Assembly (NCBI GenBank): GCA_965230065.1 | Contig: OZ245942.1 | Location: 7,440,001-7,504,000, forward strand | DNA from: G965230065 sp965230065 | GTDB lineage: Bacteria > Bacteroidota > Bacteroidia > Cytophagales > Cyclobacteriaceae | DNA length: 64,000 nucleotides | Reading direction: 5' to 3' | Shown: positions 17,732 through 27,220 of the stretch, piece by piece | Position numbering within the stretch: the stretch's first letter is position 1 | How the letters are laid out: each line of letters starts with the position of its first letter | Position numbers and translations under genes: made by a program | The notes under the pieces: generated by a model | What the model was told of the DNA's origin: nothing | Database searches by the model: none | What the model saw: the letters and a program-made list of their open reading frames with translations, nothing else

Positions 17732-20503
17732 TTATTCATACTTTAAACTATCCACCGGATTGGCTAAAGCCGCTTTCACCGTTTGCACACTGATGGTGAT
17801 GATGGCAATCAAGAATACCACCAAGGCTGGGATTACAAAAAACTTCCATCCGATACCGATCCGGAACGCATAGTTTTCCAGCCAGCGGTCAAATACAAAA
17901 TAAGCCAGAGGTAAGGCTATGAGGGTGGCGATTCCTACCAACCTTATAAATTTGCTGGAAAGCAACAGCACTATATGTGTTACCGTAGCCCCCAGCACTT
18001 TCCGGATACCGATTTCTTTGCTTTTCTGAACGGCTATGTAGGAAGACAGTCCCAGCATCCCCAGACAGGCGATGAAAATGGCCAAACTGGCAAAGATGCC
18101 GAAGATTTTCCCAAACTGTAAATCCACTTTGTATTGCTGGTTGAAATGTTCGTCTAAAAAGAAATATTTAAAAGGAAACCCCGAAAAGTAGGATTTATAA
18201 GCATCCTGGATGAATGCAAGATTTTGGCTGAGATTTTCCGTATCGATTTTTACGGATAAATAGGCCCGGTCTAGACCTTTAAAATTGTGATGTTCTCCAT
18301 TTTTATCAGTAAATGTTGAACCTTCCAATAAAAAACAGATAGAGGGGTAAGTCTCTTTCAATGAAGACTGGTGGTAATTTTTTACAACCCCAATCACTTC
18401 TTTCCCTCTCGTATGATGGGTCAGCCACATTTTCTCATGCAAGGCGGCTTCGGCATTCTCAAACCCTAGTCGTCCAACCAAGGTCTCATTGAGTAGGACG
18501 GCATTATTATCCGTGCCATAATCTTTGGAAAAGTTTCTTCCGGCCACTATCGTAAAATCATATACATCCAGAAATTCATGGTCGACACTGATCATTTTCG
18601 TACCGGTACCGGTTAGCTGATCTTTATCATCGTCTATACCCCAACCCCCATTTATCCGACGACCAGGAACTGTGGAAGAAGCCGTAACATCTTCTACAAA
18701 CGCCTGCCTTAAGAGATCGTTCTTGAAAACATCAAAGGCATCTGCTTTCAGCGTATCATCTGTAGGCGATTGAATGACCAGCATCTGTTCTGTATCAAAA
18801 CCCAGCGGCTTATTTTGCATATAGGTCATCTGCCGGTACATCAGGTAAGTACCTGCAATCAGTATTACTGACATGGTAAACTGGATAACTACTAAACCCG
18901 ATCGAAGACTGATGCCCCGGGAAGGAGACAGCATCAACTTGCCTCTGAGCGTTTTCAAAGGTTTAAAGGAAGAAAGCACCAAAGCTGGATAAAAGCCGGA
19001 AAGCAACGTACTGAAAACAAAAAGCAAACCCAACACCCCAAAGAAGAGGAGCATATTGGGCAGTCCCTCCCACCAGAGATGGAAAGTCAGAGGTTTGCCG
19101 GTAAGTTCCCGGAAAAAAGGCAGACTCAGCCATAAGATGAGCAAGGAAACCAGGGCGGCCAGGAGGTTCATGACAAAAGCTTCAGAAAGAAATTGTAGGA
19201 TCAATTGTCCTCGGCTGGCCCCTGCTACTTTTCGTACTCCTACTTCCCTGGCTCTTTGCACTGCCCTGGCCGTAGTCAGATTTACATAGTTGACCCAGGC
19301 AATGATAATCACCAATAGGCCAATGATGAACAAAAAGTAAACGGTTTGTGCATTTCCTGAAGGTCTTATTCCATCAGGAACGTCAGATTGTAAATAAATG
19401 TCATCTACCCGTAGAAAGTCAAAATCGAATATCAATTTCTCACCCCAAGGGTTGCTGTCTGCTGATTCAGCCCTTTCATTGGCCAGTTTGATATATTGAC
19501 TCTTTTTTTGTCTGAACTGCTCCTCCGTGACATGAGGGTGCAACTGTATATAAGTATACACAGCGAAATATGTCCAGTGGTCTTCAAAGAAATAAGGACT
19601 TTGCTCAGACAAAGTTCGGTAAGACATTAACATATCCGCTCGAAGATGAGAATTGGAAGGTAAATCCTGAAAAATACCTGTAATCTTATATTGCGTCTTA
19701 ATTTCTGACCTATTAGGAATTTGAAGCGTTTGTCCGATGATGTCATCAGAAACGGCACCAAAGTATCTTTCTGCAGTAGATTCCGAAAGAATAACGGTAT
19801 TGGGTTCATGTAAGGCCGAAGTATCTCCGGCCAGCATCCTGATATCAAATAGGATCAGGAAAGCTGCATCGGCAAAGAAAGCATATTCTTCATTAAAACT
19901 TGTTTTATTGTTTTCCGCATCAATGTGGGAAATGGTGGTGTATGGAGCACTTCTGGCACAATGATGCAGCCGGGCTACCTGTTTTACCTCTGGCATATTC
20001 TCCCGGATCAGGTGTGTGAAGGCCGGCGTCATTTTAGCCATTTTTTTGTCCAGTTTCACACCAGGATCATCAAGCGAGAATTCCCATCTGAACAACTGTT
20101 TTTTATGCTGAAGATAATCATCATAACTCAGCTCAAAGCTCACATAAGTGAGGATGATCATAAAGGCAGCTATGCCGATGGACAGCCCAAAGATATTGAT
20201 GAGGGAAAAACCAAATTGTCTTTTGAAATTCCGGAAAGCAGTGGTGAGGTAGTTGCGGTACATGCCGGTGGTGGTTATATGAAAATGAGGAAGGTTCAAT
20301 CCTAATGCGAAGGGGCGGAAAAGATCCAGCACATCTCCCAGATAGCAGAGTCTGGCCCTGAACTTCCCCTTTTCCTGCACATTGCGGTGGTACATCTCGT
20401 GCAGATCACCCTGCACGATTTCCAAAAATTCATTGGCACAAAACCTTTCCAGCAGGCGGTCGAGCCAAGGGGGAGGGGGTTGGGATGTATTGTTGCTATT
20501 CAT
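17732..20503 (-). CDS. FtsX/MacB-type ABC transporter permease with N-terminal prefix domain
   Basis: 923 residues. Residues about 8-75 match the permease prefix domain 2 found in Bacteroidota and Acidobacteria (PPPWLDRLLERFCANEFLE, QGDLHEMY). A MacB periplasmic core and an FtsX domain follow, then a second core and FtsX set, giving about eight to nine helices in four groups. The first FtsX ends in RAREVGVRKVAGASRGQL, the second in SKEIGIRKVLGATVTHIV, both typical coupling helices. No ATPase gene is adjacent. A PadR gene 254 bp upstream probably regulates it. Substrate unknown; these usually act in peptide or drug export or envelope stress. Confidence 0.93.
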   Translation of the reverse strand: MNSNNTSQPPPPWLDRLLERFCANEFLEIVQGDLHEMYHRNVQEKGKFRARLCYLGDVLDLFRPFALGLNLPHFHITTTGMYRNYLTTAFRNFKRQFGFSLINIFGLSIGIAAFMIILTYVSFELSYDDYLQHKKQLFRWEFSLDDPGVKLDKKMAKMTPAFTHLIRENMPEVKQVARLHHCARSAPYTTISHIDAENNKTSFNEEYAFFADAAFLILFDIRMLAGDTSALHEPNTVILSESTAERYFGAVSDDIIGQTLQIPNRSEIKTQYKITGIFQDLPSNSHLRADMLMSYRTLSEQSPYFFEDHWTYFAVYTYIQLHPHVTEEQFRQKKSQYIKLANERAESADSNPWGEKLIFDFDFLRVDDIYLQSDVPDGIRPSGNAQTVYFLFIIGLLVIIIAWVNYVNLTTARAVQRAREVGVRKVAGASRGQLILQFLSEAFVMNLLAALVSLLILWLSLPFFRELTGKPLTFHLWWEGLPNMLLFFGVLGLLFVFSTLLSGFYPALVLSSFKPLKTLRGKLMLSPSRGISLRSGLVVIQFTMSVILIAGTYLMYRQMTYMQNKPLGFDTEQMLVIQSPTDDTLKADAFDVFKNDLLRQAFVEDVTASSTVPGRRINGGWGIDDDKDQLTGTGTKMISVDHEFLDVYDFTIVAGRNFSKDYGTDNNAVLLNETLVGRLGFENAEAALHEKMWLTHHTRGKEVIGVVKNYHQSSLKETYPSICFLLEGSTFTDKNGEHHNFKGLDRAYLSVKIDTENLSQNLAFIQDAYKSYFSGFPFKYFFLDEHFNQQYKVDLQFGKIFGIFASLAIFIACLGMLGLSSYIAVQKSKEIGIRKVLGATVTHIVLLLSSKFIRLVGIATLIALPLAYFVFDRWLENYAFRIGIGWKFFVIPALVVFLIAIITISVQTVKAALANPVDSLKYE

Positions 20504-20757
20504 AATCCCTATTTTTCACTTTTAATTCTCAGGTGCATGGACGTTCCGTCCTGTGCCTAAGCTATGGAATCCAGGACCTCCGTCGCCTTATAACTATGAT
20601 AACACCCATTAACGGACAGCGTCCTAACATCCATTTTCAGCACAAGACTGGAAGCCCTTCAATTGCAGGAGGTGTTTATCCATATTTCTTTTATCTTATT
20701 TCATCGACTTACTAATAAAAAAGTCTACGCAGACCGGGTTTTGCTGGATACCCAGTT
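20504..20757. other. Spacer between PadR and FtsX permease genes
   Basis: 254 bp with no coding sequence. It contains GGACGTTCCGTCC near 20541 and an inverse-related ACGGACAGCGTCC near 20612, which suggests a large imperfect hairpin or a palindromic regulatory region ahead of the permease start. Nothing more specific is supported. Confidence 0.45.
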
Positions 20758-21093
20758 TCAGGTATTGTATTTCACCGACCAATTGGGCAGTAAGCTCCAG
20801 AGTTCGTTGCGCAAATCACGCGACTTTGCCAATACATGTTTTCCGTAGGCCGTAACGGTAAAATACCGCTTCCGTCGGCCACCCCGCTCAGCCGTAGCCC
20901 CGCCTTCCGTAGATTTTACAAATCCTTTTTTCTCCAGGCGGTTCAGGGCGGAATGCAAGGCACCAATGCTGGCTTTCCTTCCGGTACGCTGCTCAATCTC
21001 GTCTTTAATAGAAACGCCATATGCTTCTTCCCCCAATACGCCGATAGTAAGCAATACAACTTCTTCAAATTCTCCTAAATAATTCTTTCCCAT
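20758..21093 (-). CDS. PadR family transcriptional regulator
   Basis: 111 residues. Winged-helix PadR features: EEVVLLTIGVLGEEAYGVSI, RTGRKASIGALHSALNRLEK, KGFVKSTEG and RKRYFTVTAYG. The sequence is only distantly similar to the PadR at 16908. This subclass is commonly paired with prefix-domain FtsX permeases, and the permease gene is the next gene downstream. Two direct copies of a CTTTCCT-containing motif lie upstream and are candidate binding sites. Confidence 0.92.
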   Translation of the reverse strand: MGKNYLGEFEEVVLLTIGVLGEEAYGVSIKDEIEQRTGRKASIGALHSALNRLEKKGFVKSTEGGATAERGGRRKRYFTVTAYGKHVLAKSRDLRNELWSLLPNWSVKYNT

Positions 21094-21109
21094 TAATTAA
21101 ATTTTATTT

Positions 21110-21163
21110 CTTTCCTGAAAGTAGATAAAATATTATTACTTTCCTAATCGTAGAGTAAATATT
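21110..21163. promoter_or_regulatory. Two direct CTTTCCT repeats upstream of padR
   Basis: CTTTCCTGAAAGTAGATAAA (from 21110) and CTTTCCTAATCGTAGAGTAA (from 21139) are direct repeats spaced 29 nt apart, about three helical turns. The first copy holds a palindrome, CTTTC-CT-GAAAG. They lie 17-70 nt upstream of the PadR start and probably mark the operator or promoter region. Confidence 0.5.
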
Positions 21164-21233
21164 TTTAGTTTACGAATAAGGTGTGTTTACTTTTTTTTAT
21201 AAAAAAAATGAAAAGTGTGATCAAAGTAAAACC

Positions 21234-23438
21234 TTAAGGCAAAGCAAAAGCCACATAAGAACCACCCGGCTTTAATCCATACCGAACCCCGCCAGCCGCG
21301 ATGGCAATGTATTGCCTGCCATTGACCATGTAGGTAATGGGGGTGGCAAACCCTCCGGCGGGCAGTTGGTGTTCCCAGACAATGTCTCCTGTTTTGGAAT
21401 CAAAGGCCCTTAGTTTTTCATCATACGTTGCCGCAATAAAGAGCAAGCCACCGGCTGTTACTACCGGCCCGCCATGGTTTTCAGTGCCCGTAGCAGGCAT
21501 ACCCTGCGCGGCAAGTTCGGGATATTCGCCCAAAGGCACTTTCCATACATATTCCCCCGTATTCAAGTCAATGGCATTCAAAGTGCCCCAGGGTGGTTTT
21601 ACGGCAGGGTAACCATCCTGGTCACGGAACTGTGTGTTTCCATTATTTACATAAGGCGGCATATAGGGGAAGCTTGCATTTTCTGTAATGGAGGAAGCAG
21701 GATCGGTCAAATGGACACCATCCGAAACGGCTTCTGGTTTGGCCTTTGTATTGAGTAAAAAGTCGATAATGGCATTCCGGTTTTCTGAAGAAAGATGCTG
21801 AAAGGAAGGCATGCGCCCCCTGCCCGTTTCCAGAGTGGAACTGATCTGCTCCCTTGTCATACGCTCGCCTACATTGGAGAGGTCGGGAAATGCCTGCTCA
21901 CCTTCACTTTTATTCCCTTTATTACTCATGCCATGACATACCGTACAATTTGTATTGAAAAGGTATTCTCCCCTTGAGCGTCCGCCAGCATTTTTTTCTC
22001 CCGCCTCTCTCATCTGTAACCACCAAAGCATGTTATTGGAGTTTACATAAAATATTCCATCAGGATCAGCAGCAGCCCCTCCCCATTCGGCCCCTCCGCC
22101 TATGAATAAGTATAATGAGCCTTCCTGGCTGGGTGGTATGTATTTACTGCCATGCCGGCTGTTCCGAAACCTGTCCAGCACATAAGCCCGGGCTTCCGGG
22201 GTACGGTCGGTGAGGTTTTCTTCTGTTATTTCCTGCATGGCAAAAGGTGCCGGTTTGGCAGGAACGGGCTGTGTAGGCCAGGGTTCTTCACCGGGCAAAG
22301 CAGGGGAAGTGATCACTGACACTTCTTCCACGGGAAATAAAAGCTCTCCGGTATCCCGGTTAAAAACATATACGTATCCGTCTTTGGTTGCCTGGGCTAC
22401 AGCATCTACTTTTTTTCCATTGTGCATTACTGTAACCAGGTTGGGCGGGCAGGGTATATCCCGATCCCACATATCATGATGAACGGTCTGGAAGTGCCAT
22501 TTTCTTTCTCCGGTTTCGGCATCCAGGGCCAACACACAGTTGGCAAAGAGGTTTTTTCCTTTGCGAGGGCCACCGTAAAAATCCACCGAAGGAGAACCTG
22601 TTCCGGTAAATACCATGCCTCTTGCTTCATCTACCACCATGCCGGCCCAACTGTTCGCCCCTCCAATTTTTCGGTACGCATCCTCTGACCAGGTTTCGTA
22701 CCCAAACTCGCCCGGCAGCGGAATGGTATGGAACACCCAGGCCAGCTCCCCGGTACGCACATTGAATGCCCGGATATAGCCAGGAAGGGCACTTCCTCCT
22801 TCAGAAACCGTAGAGCCCAATATCAGCAAGTCTTTATAAATTACACCTGGGGAAGTAGCCCTGATGGCATAATCATCTACGGCATACCCTAACGTTTTTT
22901 CATCGCCCAGGCCTGTGTGTAAATCTACCTTTCCATCTTCCCCAAAACTGCTGATTTGCTTACCTGTGATCGCATCTATGGCATACAAAAACTCTCCGGC
23001 TGTAAACAAGATTCTTTTGTTTTCTCCATCGCTCCAGTAAGTTACGCCCCTTGTCGCATGATACCTCGGTTGAATGTTCGGGTCGGCAAAAGGGTCAAAC
23101 TTCCAGAACTCTTCTCCGGTAGCAGCATGTATGGCAAATATCTTTAGCTTTGGTGTAGTGCCATACATAACCGTATCTACTACAATAGGCTGGCACTCCA
23201 AAAGAGAACCTCTTTCTTCCGGATTGTTGTTTTCACCGGTATCATACGACCAGGCTACTTGCAGTTCCTTTACATTTTCCTTGTTAATTTGGGTAAGGGG
23301 AGAATACCGGCTCCCGCCTGGATTGCCTCCGTAATTTCTCCAATCTTCATTTTGGGTTTCATGATATTCGCTTCCAACATCATTACAACCACTTAGTACC
23401 AACAAACCTGTAGCCAGGCTCAATAATATTTTCTTCAT
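21234..23438 (-). CDS. PQQ-dependent dehydrogenase with cytochrome c domain, lipoprotein
   Basis: 734 residues from the ATG at 23438. The lipoprotein signal ends LLVLSGC. An eight-bladed PQQ propeller follows (NYGGNPGGSRYSPL, then many Trp-docking strands). A class I cytochrome c domain is inserted at about 475-560, with heme motif CTVCHG and a likely axial Met in GRGRMPSF; the propeller then resumes to the end. The enzyme would oxidise a sugar or alcohol in the periplasm and pass electrons through the heme. It is the last gene of the trpC-initiated operon, 17 nt after the dehydratase gene. A decayed copy of its 3' end is at 17486-17612. Confidence 0.93.
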   Translation of the reverse strand: MKKILLSLATGLLVLSGCNDVGSEYHETQNEDWRNYGGNPGGSRYSPLTQINKENVKELQVAWSYDTGENNNPEERGSLLECQPIVVDTVMYGTTPKLKIFAIHAATGEEFWKFDPFADPNIQPRYHATRGVTYWSDGENKRILFTAGEFLYAIDAITGKQISSFGEDGKVDLHTGLGDEKTLGYAVDDYAIRATSPGVIYKDLLILGSTVSEGGSALPGYIRAFNVRTGELAWVFHTIPLPGEFGYETWSEDAYRKIGGANSWAGMVVDEARGMVFTGTGSPSVDFYGGPRKGKNLFANCVLALDAETGERKWHFQTVHHDMWDRDIPCPPNLVTVMHNGKKVDAVAQATKDGYVYVFNRDTGELLFPVEEVSVITSPALPGEEPWPTQPVPAKPAPFAMQEITEENLTDRTPEARAYVLDRFRNSRHGSKYIPPSQEGSLYLFIGGGAEWGGAAADPDGIFYVNSNNMLWWLQMREAGEKNAGGRSRGEYLFNTNCTVCHGMSNKGNKSEGEQAFPDLSNVGERMTREQISSTLETGRGRMPSFQHLSSENRNAIIDFLLNTKAKPEAVSDGVHLTDPASSITENASFPYMPPYVNNGNTQFRDQDGYPAVKPPWGTLNAIDLNTGEYVWKVPLGEYPELAAQGMPATGTENHGGPVVTAGGLLFIAATYDEKLRAFDSKTGDIVWEHQLPAGGFATPITYMVNGRQYIAIAAGGVRYGLKPGGSYVAFALP

Positions 23439-23455
23439 CAATATTTATGATTTCT

Positions 23456-24697
23456 TTACCAATTATGAATAGAACCATCCGGGCTTTTCAAATAAGGGTG
23501 TGGAAACTCAGTATTTTCTGTAATTTCCATGATAAAGTCCGCTTTTTCAGGATCAAATTGTACGCCTAATCCGGGGGCGGGGTTCAGGTACAGCTTGCCA
23601 TTCTGAAAGTTGATATAATCATCGTTGAAATAATCCGGTTTTTCAACGACGCCTCCAGCCAGCTCCATCATACAACGGGCAGGACTGCTGGAACCCAACA
23701 CATGCACAAGTGCGGCAGTGGACAAAGGCCCGGTAAAATGCGGGATCATGCCTACATAATGGGTTTCACACAATGCTGCTATTTTTTTAAACTCAACGAT
23801 GCCCCCTGTGTTGGGAAGCGTAACCCTGGAATAGTCAATCAGTTCATTTTCAATGAGTTCGTTGATGTCCCAGCGGTCGCCGAACTGCTCACCCACAGCG
23901 ATGGGCGCTTTTGTCATCTGCCTGATTCTTTCATATACCTCTGGGTTTTCTGAACGGATGATATCTTCCACAAAATAAGGCTCCAGTTCTTCCAGGGCAT
24001 CACAAATTTTGATGGCCTCGGGTGTGTCAAAACGGGTATGTAAATCAACAGCCCAATTGCCGTTGCCTCCCACAGCCTCGTCAATTTTTTGACAATAGGC
24101 GATGGTTTTGGTGGCATTTTCATAAAAATCAAAAGGTTCGTCCCCATTGCCTCCGGTAGGCCCGATGCGGTACGCCCGGAAGCCTGCTTCAATACAATCT
24201 TTGGCTCTTCCTTCAGGCGTAGTGGCATTAGAAGGGCGGAAACCTGTGGCATAACATTCCACATAATTGCGGGTGGCACCGCCCAGCAAATCATAAACGG
24301 GTACGTCCAGGGCTTTTCCTTTGATATCCCACAAGGCCATCTCGATAGCGCCCAGTGCGTGCAATTTCTCACGACCCGGAGGATAAAACATGCCCCGGTA
24401 CAAATACTGCCAAAGGTGCTCAATCCGGAATGGATCTTCGCCAATCAGCATTTTTGCGCATTGCTCAACCATATCTTTAGACCCTCCTTCTCCTATACCG
24501 ATGACCCCGCTGTCTGTTTCTACCTCCACGATGCCCCGTGCCTGGTTGAACAAGGGTTTGTTGTAGCCCGGTGCAGCGTAGTAGCGAATTTTGGCGATTT
24601 TCATATCAGAGGCTGGCTCAGCTTTTATCAGTGGTATTCCTGAAAAAGCGGCAGCCGTACTCAAAAGGGAGGTTTTTAGAAATTTTCTTCTTTGCAT
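23456..24697 (-). CDS. Enolase-superfamily sugar-acid dehydratase (mandelate racemase/muconate lactonizing family), exported
   Basis: 413 residues. The N-terminus (MQRRKFLKTSLLSTAAAFSG) is Tat-like, though RRKFLK is a loose twin-arginine motif. The capping domain is followed by the barrel with metal ligands Asp in AVDLHTRF, Glu in YFVEDI and Glu in VGEQF, plus a catalytic His in MIPHFTGP, a pattern of galactonate- or gluconate-type dehydratases. It lies between the beta-helix gene and the PQQ dehydrogenase gene, so it may dehydrate the aldonate that the dehydrogenase makes. Periplasmic export of such an enzyme is unusual. Exact substrate unknown. Confidence 0.87.
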   Translation of the reverse strand: MQRRKFLKTSLLSTAAAFSGIPLIKAEPASDMKIAKIRYYAAPGYNKPLFNQARGIVEVETDSGVIGIGEGGSKDMVEQCAKMLIGEDPFRIEHLWQYLYRGMFYPPGREKLHALGAIEMALWDIKGKALDVPVYDLLGGATRNYVECYATGFRPSNATTPEGRAKDCIEAGFRAYRIGPTGGNGDEPFDFYENATKTIAYCQKIDEAVGGNGNWAVDLHTRFDTPEAIKICDALEELEPYFVEDIIRSENPEVYERIRQMTKAPIAVGEQFGDRWDINELIENELIDYSRVTLPNTGGIVEFKKIAALCETHYVGMIPHFTGPLSTAALVHVLGSSSPARCMMELAGGVVEKPDYFNDDYINFQNGKLYLNPAPGLGVQFDPEKADFIMEITENTEFPHPYLKSPDGSIHNW

Positions 24698-24734
24698 GTT
24701 GTGGTAGTTTTAAAATTGAAAAAGCAGTTTCTTT

Positions 24735-26246
24735 TTATTCAGGGAGTTTTTGGTTGAGCCTATACTCGATTTGTGCCTCATGTAAATTCTCAGGGAAGAG
24801 CTTTTCCGGAGAAATGGATTCTACCCATTTGCCCTTTTCACTGGTATCAGAGGCAGGCGTGCCTACTACGCCTACCAAATTCATCATATCTGGCCCGTAG
24901 CCTTCTTTCCAGCTTTGGGGCGATAATGCCCGGATGTTCCAAAAAGTTTCCCAGGCAGCGGAATGCCGCCCCAGGTTACGCCCTCCGCCCGATTGCCACA
25001 TGCGTTGCCCTTCACCCAAATGAATGTTGGTAAACAAATTGGCATAAGGTGCCCGCTTATGGTGGTCAAAACAAAGGTCAACCCCTGCCCCATCGGAAAT
25101 GACATTGCCTGCACAATGGCTTACTGAAATATCATGGATAAATTTGGTTCGAAACAGAAAGTTGGTAAACAGGTTGTCGTCATCACTGATATAAATTCCA
25201 TGATGCCCGGTAGATTGTCGCTGTGGTTCTTTTTCCCGTTCCGATTCAAAGATTACTCCGGTAACCGTACAAAAACGTCCATCAAGAAAAATCCCGCTAT
25301 CTGCGTTTTTAATCCTTATATTTTTCACCCAGCAGTTGGCCACATCTTTCATGGCAATAGCATTGTGCCCCAACTCGGTAAAATGCCCTTCATACGGTGG
25401 TTTTGGAAACAGAAAGGTCAGATTTTCAATTCCTGATTCCTGAACGGTTGGTGCATAAACGCGAACTTCTGGCTGCCAACCCAAATTGGTTTGAATCCGG
25501 AGTGGCCGGTCCAGGGTAATCGTATTCTTATTTATGCTTGTAATACGCACTACCTGCGATGCAGTTGCAAGGCGTGTATAGCGATCGGTTTCGGCAGGGT
25601 CGCCGGCGTACAGGAAGTTGAGCAAGGAGTGTTCTTCCGTATCTTTCAGGTGAATTTCAATGAGTTGCCCTTCTTTTAGTTTACTGGCATCTTTTACTTC
25701 AATTTCCTGTTCGCCCCTGTTGGCTACATCTGAAACTTTGGTAAGAATTTGCTGGCCAAAACCACCTTCCAAACGGATGTACCCCCCAGACCAGGCATAA
25801 TTAGACGTGGGCCTTCCCGAAGTGGTTGCACCCCAGTTGGGGTCAATATCACTCAAGAACCAGGGGAAGTAAAGAATGGTTTTATCACGGTTATCGCCCC
25901 GAAGCACTACGTTAGATCGGTCAATCACCAGCCGGTCTGTGATTTTATACGTACCCTCCGGCACCAAAACCGCTCCGTTGGAAACTGATTGTATCGCTTT
26001 CTGAAAAGCTTCGGTATCGTTGGTGAGGCCATCACCCACAGCGCCAAAATCTTTCACATTGGCTTTTACGGGAAGGGAAGGGATTTGCTTTTCCCCGCTG
26101 TGGTAACCGGCATAAGAAAAATCGGGCAGGCGGGAGGTGGGCTTCCATTTTTCACCCTGTTTCCCCCATAATTCAGAGTATTGTTGCCCAAAAAGTGAGG
26201 TAATGAAAAAACTACAAAAAAGGTAAGTAAATAGTGTTTGCTTCAT
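24735..26246 (-). CDS. Pectate-lyase-3-like exported beta-helix protein
   Basis: 503 residues with a signal peptide (MKQTLFTYLFCSFFITSLFG). The NVKDFGAVGDGLTNDTEAFQKA segment at about 63-85 (shortened here to the VKDFGAVGDGLTNDT core) is the hallmark of the Pectate_lyase_3/GH28-like right-handed beta-helix family. A central insertion (about 190-260) and clusters of Asp and His at about 330-410 may be the active cleft. It starts 13 nt after trpC and 37 nt before the dehydratase. It is a likely polysaccharide lyase, hydrolase or epimerase; substrate not readable. Confidence 0.8.
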   Translation of the reverse strand: MKQTLFTYLFCSFFITSLFGQQYSELWGKQGEKWKPTSRLPDFSYAGYHSGEKQIPSLPVKANVKDFGAVGDGLTNDTEAFQKAIQSVSNGAVLVPEGTYKITDRLVIDRSNVVLRGDNRDKTILYFPWFLSDIDPNWGATTSGRPTSNYAWSGGYIRLEGGFGQQILTKVSDVANRGEQEIEVKDASKLKEGQLIEIHLKDTEEHSLLNFLYAGDPAETDRYTRLATASQVVRITSINKNTITLDRPLRIQTNLGWQPEVRVYAPTVQESGIENLTFLFPKPPYEGHFTELGHNAIAMKDVANCWVKNIRIKNADSGIFLDGRFCTVTGVIFESEREKEPQRQSTGHHGIYISDDDNLFTNFLFRTKFIHDISVSHCAGNVISDGAGVDLCFDHHKRAPYANLFTNIHLGEGQRMWQSGGGRNLGRHSAAWETFWNIRALSPQSWKEGYGPDMMNLVGVVGTPASDTSEKGKWVESISPEKLFPENLHEAQIEYRLNQKLPE

Positions 26247-26259
26247 GGGAGCTAAGCTA

Positions 26260-27087
26260 CTATTTTTTTTGCAATTCTTTTTCCAGGCTTTTTAAATCCC
26301 GGATAAATGCCGCGCAAGCCTCTGCGGGTTCTTCGGTTTTCATGAAGTTTTCCCCAATCAGGAAGCCCCGGTAGCCATACGTTTTCAAATCCTGAATGGT
26401 AGCCGGATTGCTGATGCCACTCTCTGAGATTTTCACAAAACCATCCGGAATGAGGGAAGCCAGTTGTTTGGAGGTTTCCACACTTACTTCAAATGTCTTG
26501 AGGTTGCGGTTGTTTACGCCTACCACGTTGATGTAGGGCGCAATTTTATCATCCAATGCCGATTGTTGTAACTCTTCCCGGTTGTGTACTTCCAGCAACA
26601 CTTCCATGCCTAAAGCGTGTGCCAGTTTGGCCAGATTTTGTGTTGTTTCGGGAGATAAAATAGCCGCAATGAGCAATATCACATCAGCGCCCATGGCTTT
26701 GGCCTCTACAATTTGGTACTCATCAATCATAAAATCTTTGCGCAAAATGGGGCAAATATTTTGCTGGCGGGCCCTCCGCAGGTTTTCACTGCTTCCCCCG
26801 AAGAATTCTTCATCGGTAAGCACGGAAAGGGCCGCTGCCCCTGCTGTTACATAACCCGTGGTGGTTTCCATAACACCGGCATTTTGATTGATGATGCCCT
26901 TGGAGGGAGATTTCCTCTTAAACTCAGCAATGATGCCCGATGAGCCTGCCTGTGTGAGATGGTGGGTAAGCGAAAAACAATCACGCCGGAACCCATCCCC
27001 CTTTTCCAGTTGGGCAATGGGTGCCGTACTTTTTCTTTCCGCTACTTCCAGTTTTTTGAGGGCTACTATTTTATCTAAAATGTTCAT
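26260..27087 (-). CDS. trpC: Indole-3-glycerol phosphate synthase
   Basis: 275 residues, a TIM barrel. Signatures: AEFKRKSPSKG (catalytic Lys), SVLTDEEFFGGS, ILRKDFMID, VGVNNRNLKTFEV and ISESGI. It converts carboxyphenylaminodeoxyribulose phosphate to indole-glycerol phosphate in tryptophan synthesis. No other trp gene is in the window; instead it is the first gene of a tight minus-strand run (13-nt gap) with carbohydrate genes. No leader peptide or trp attenuator was seen. Function is certain, the context odd. Confidence 0.96.
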   Translation of the reverse strand: MNILDKIVALKKLEVAERKSTAPIAQLEKGDGFRRDCFSLTHHLTQAGSSGIIAEFKRKSPSKGIINQNAGVMETTTGYVTAGAAALSVLTDEEFFGGSSENLRRARQQNICPILRKDFMIDEYQIVEAKAMGADVILLIAAILSPETTQNLAKLAHALGMEVLLEVHNREELQQSALDDKIAPYINVVGVNNRNLKTFEVSVETSKQLASLIPDGFVKISESGISNPATIQDLKTYGYRGFLIGENFMKTEEPAEACAAFIRDLKSLEKELQKK

Positions 27088-27150
27088 GTTTTCTCTGAAA
27101 ATTCTTTACTGTGCAAACTTACATTGAAAATTGTGGGTTCATACAAATAT

Positions 27151-27199
27151 CCAAAAAGTAAAGGTAAGCCCCAATCTTATCAGGCTCACCCTTTTTTAT
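27151..27199 (-). terminator. Intrinsic terminator after the first ELWxxDGT gene
   Basis: On the minus strand GGTGAGCC and GGCTTACC pair (7 of 8) around a 12-nt loop, extended by an AAA/TTT flank, and a T-rich tract (TTTACTTTTT) follows. It lies 20-70 nt beyond the stop at 27221. A run of T on the other strand makes it partly bidirectional. Confidence 0.8.
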
Positions 27200-27220
27200 T
27201 TTAATACTTTACATTGCAGA

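Noticed and set aside
27160..27193. Terminator of a plus-strand gene
   Set aside because: The stem also has a T-run on the plus strand, but no plus-strand gene precedes it; it is assigned to the minus-strand ELWxxDGT gene.
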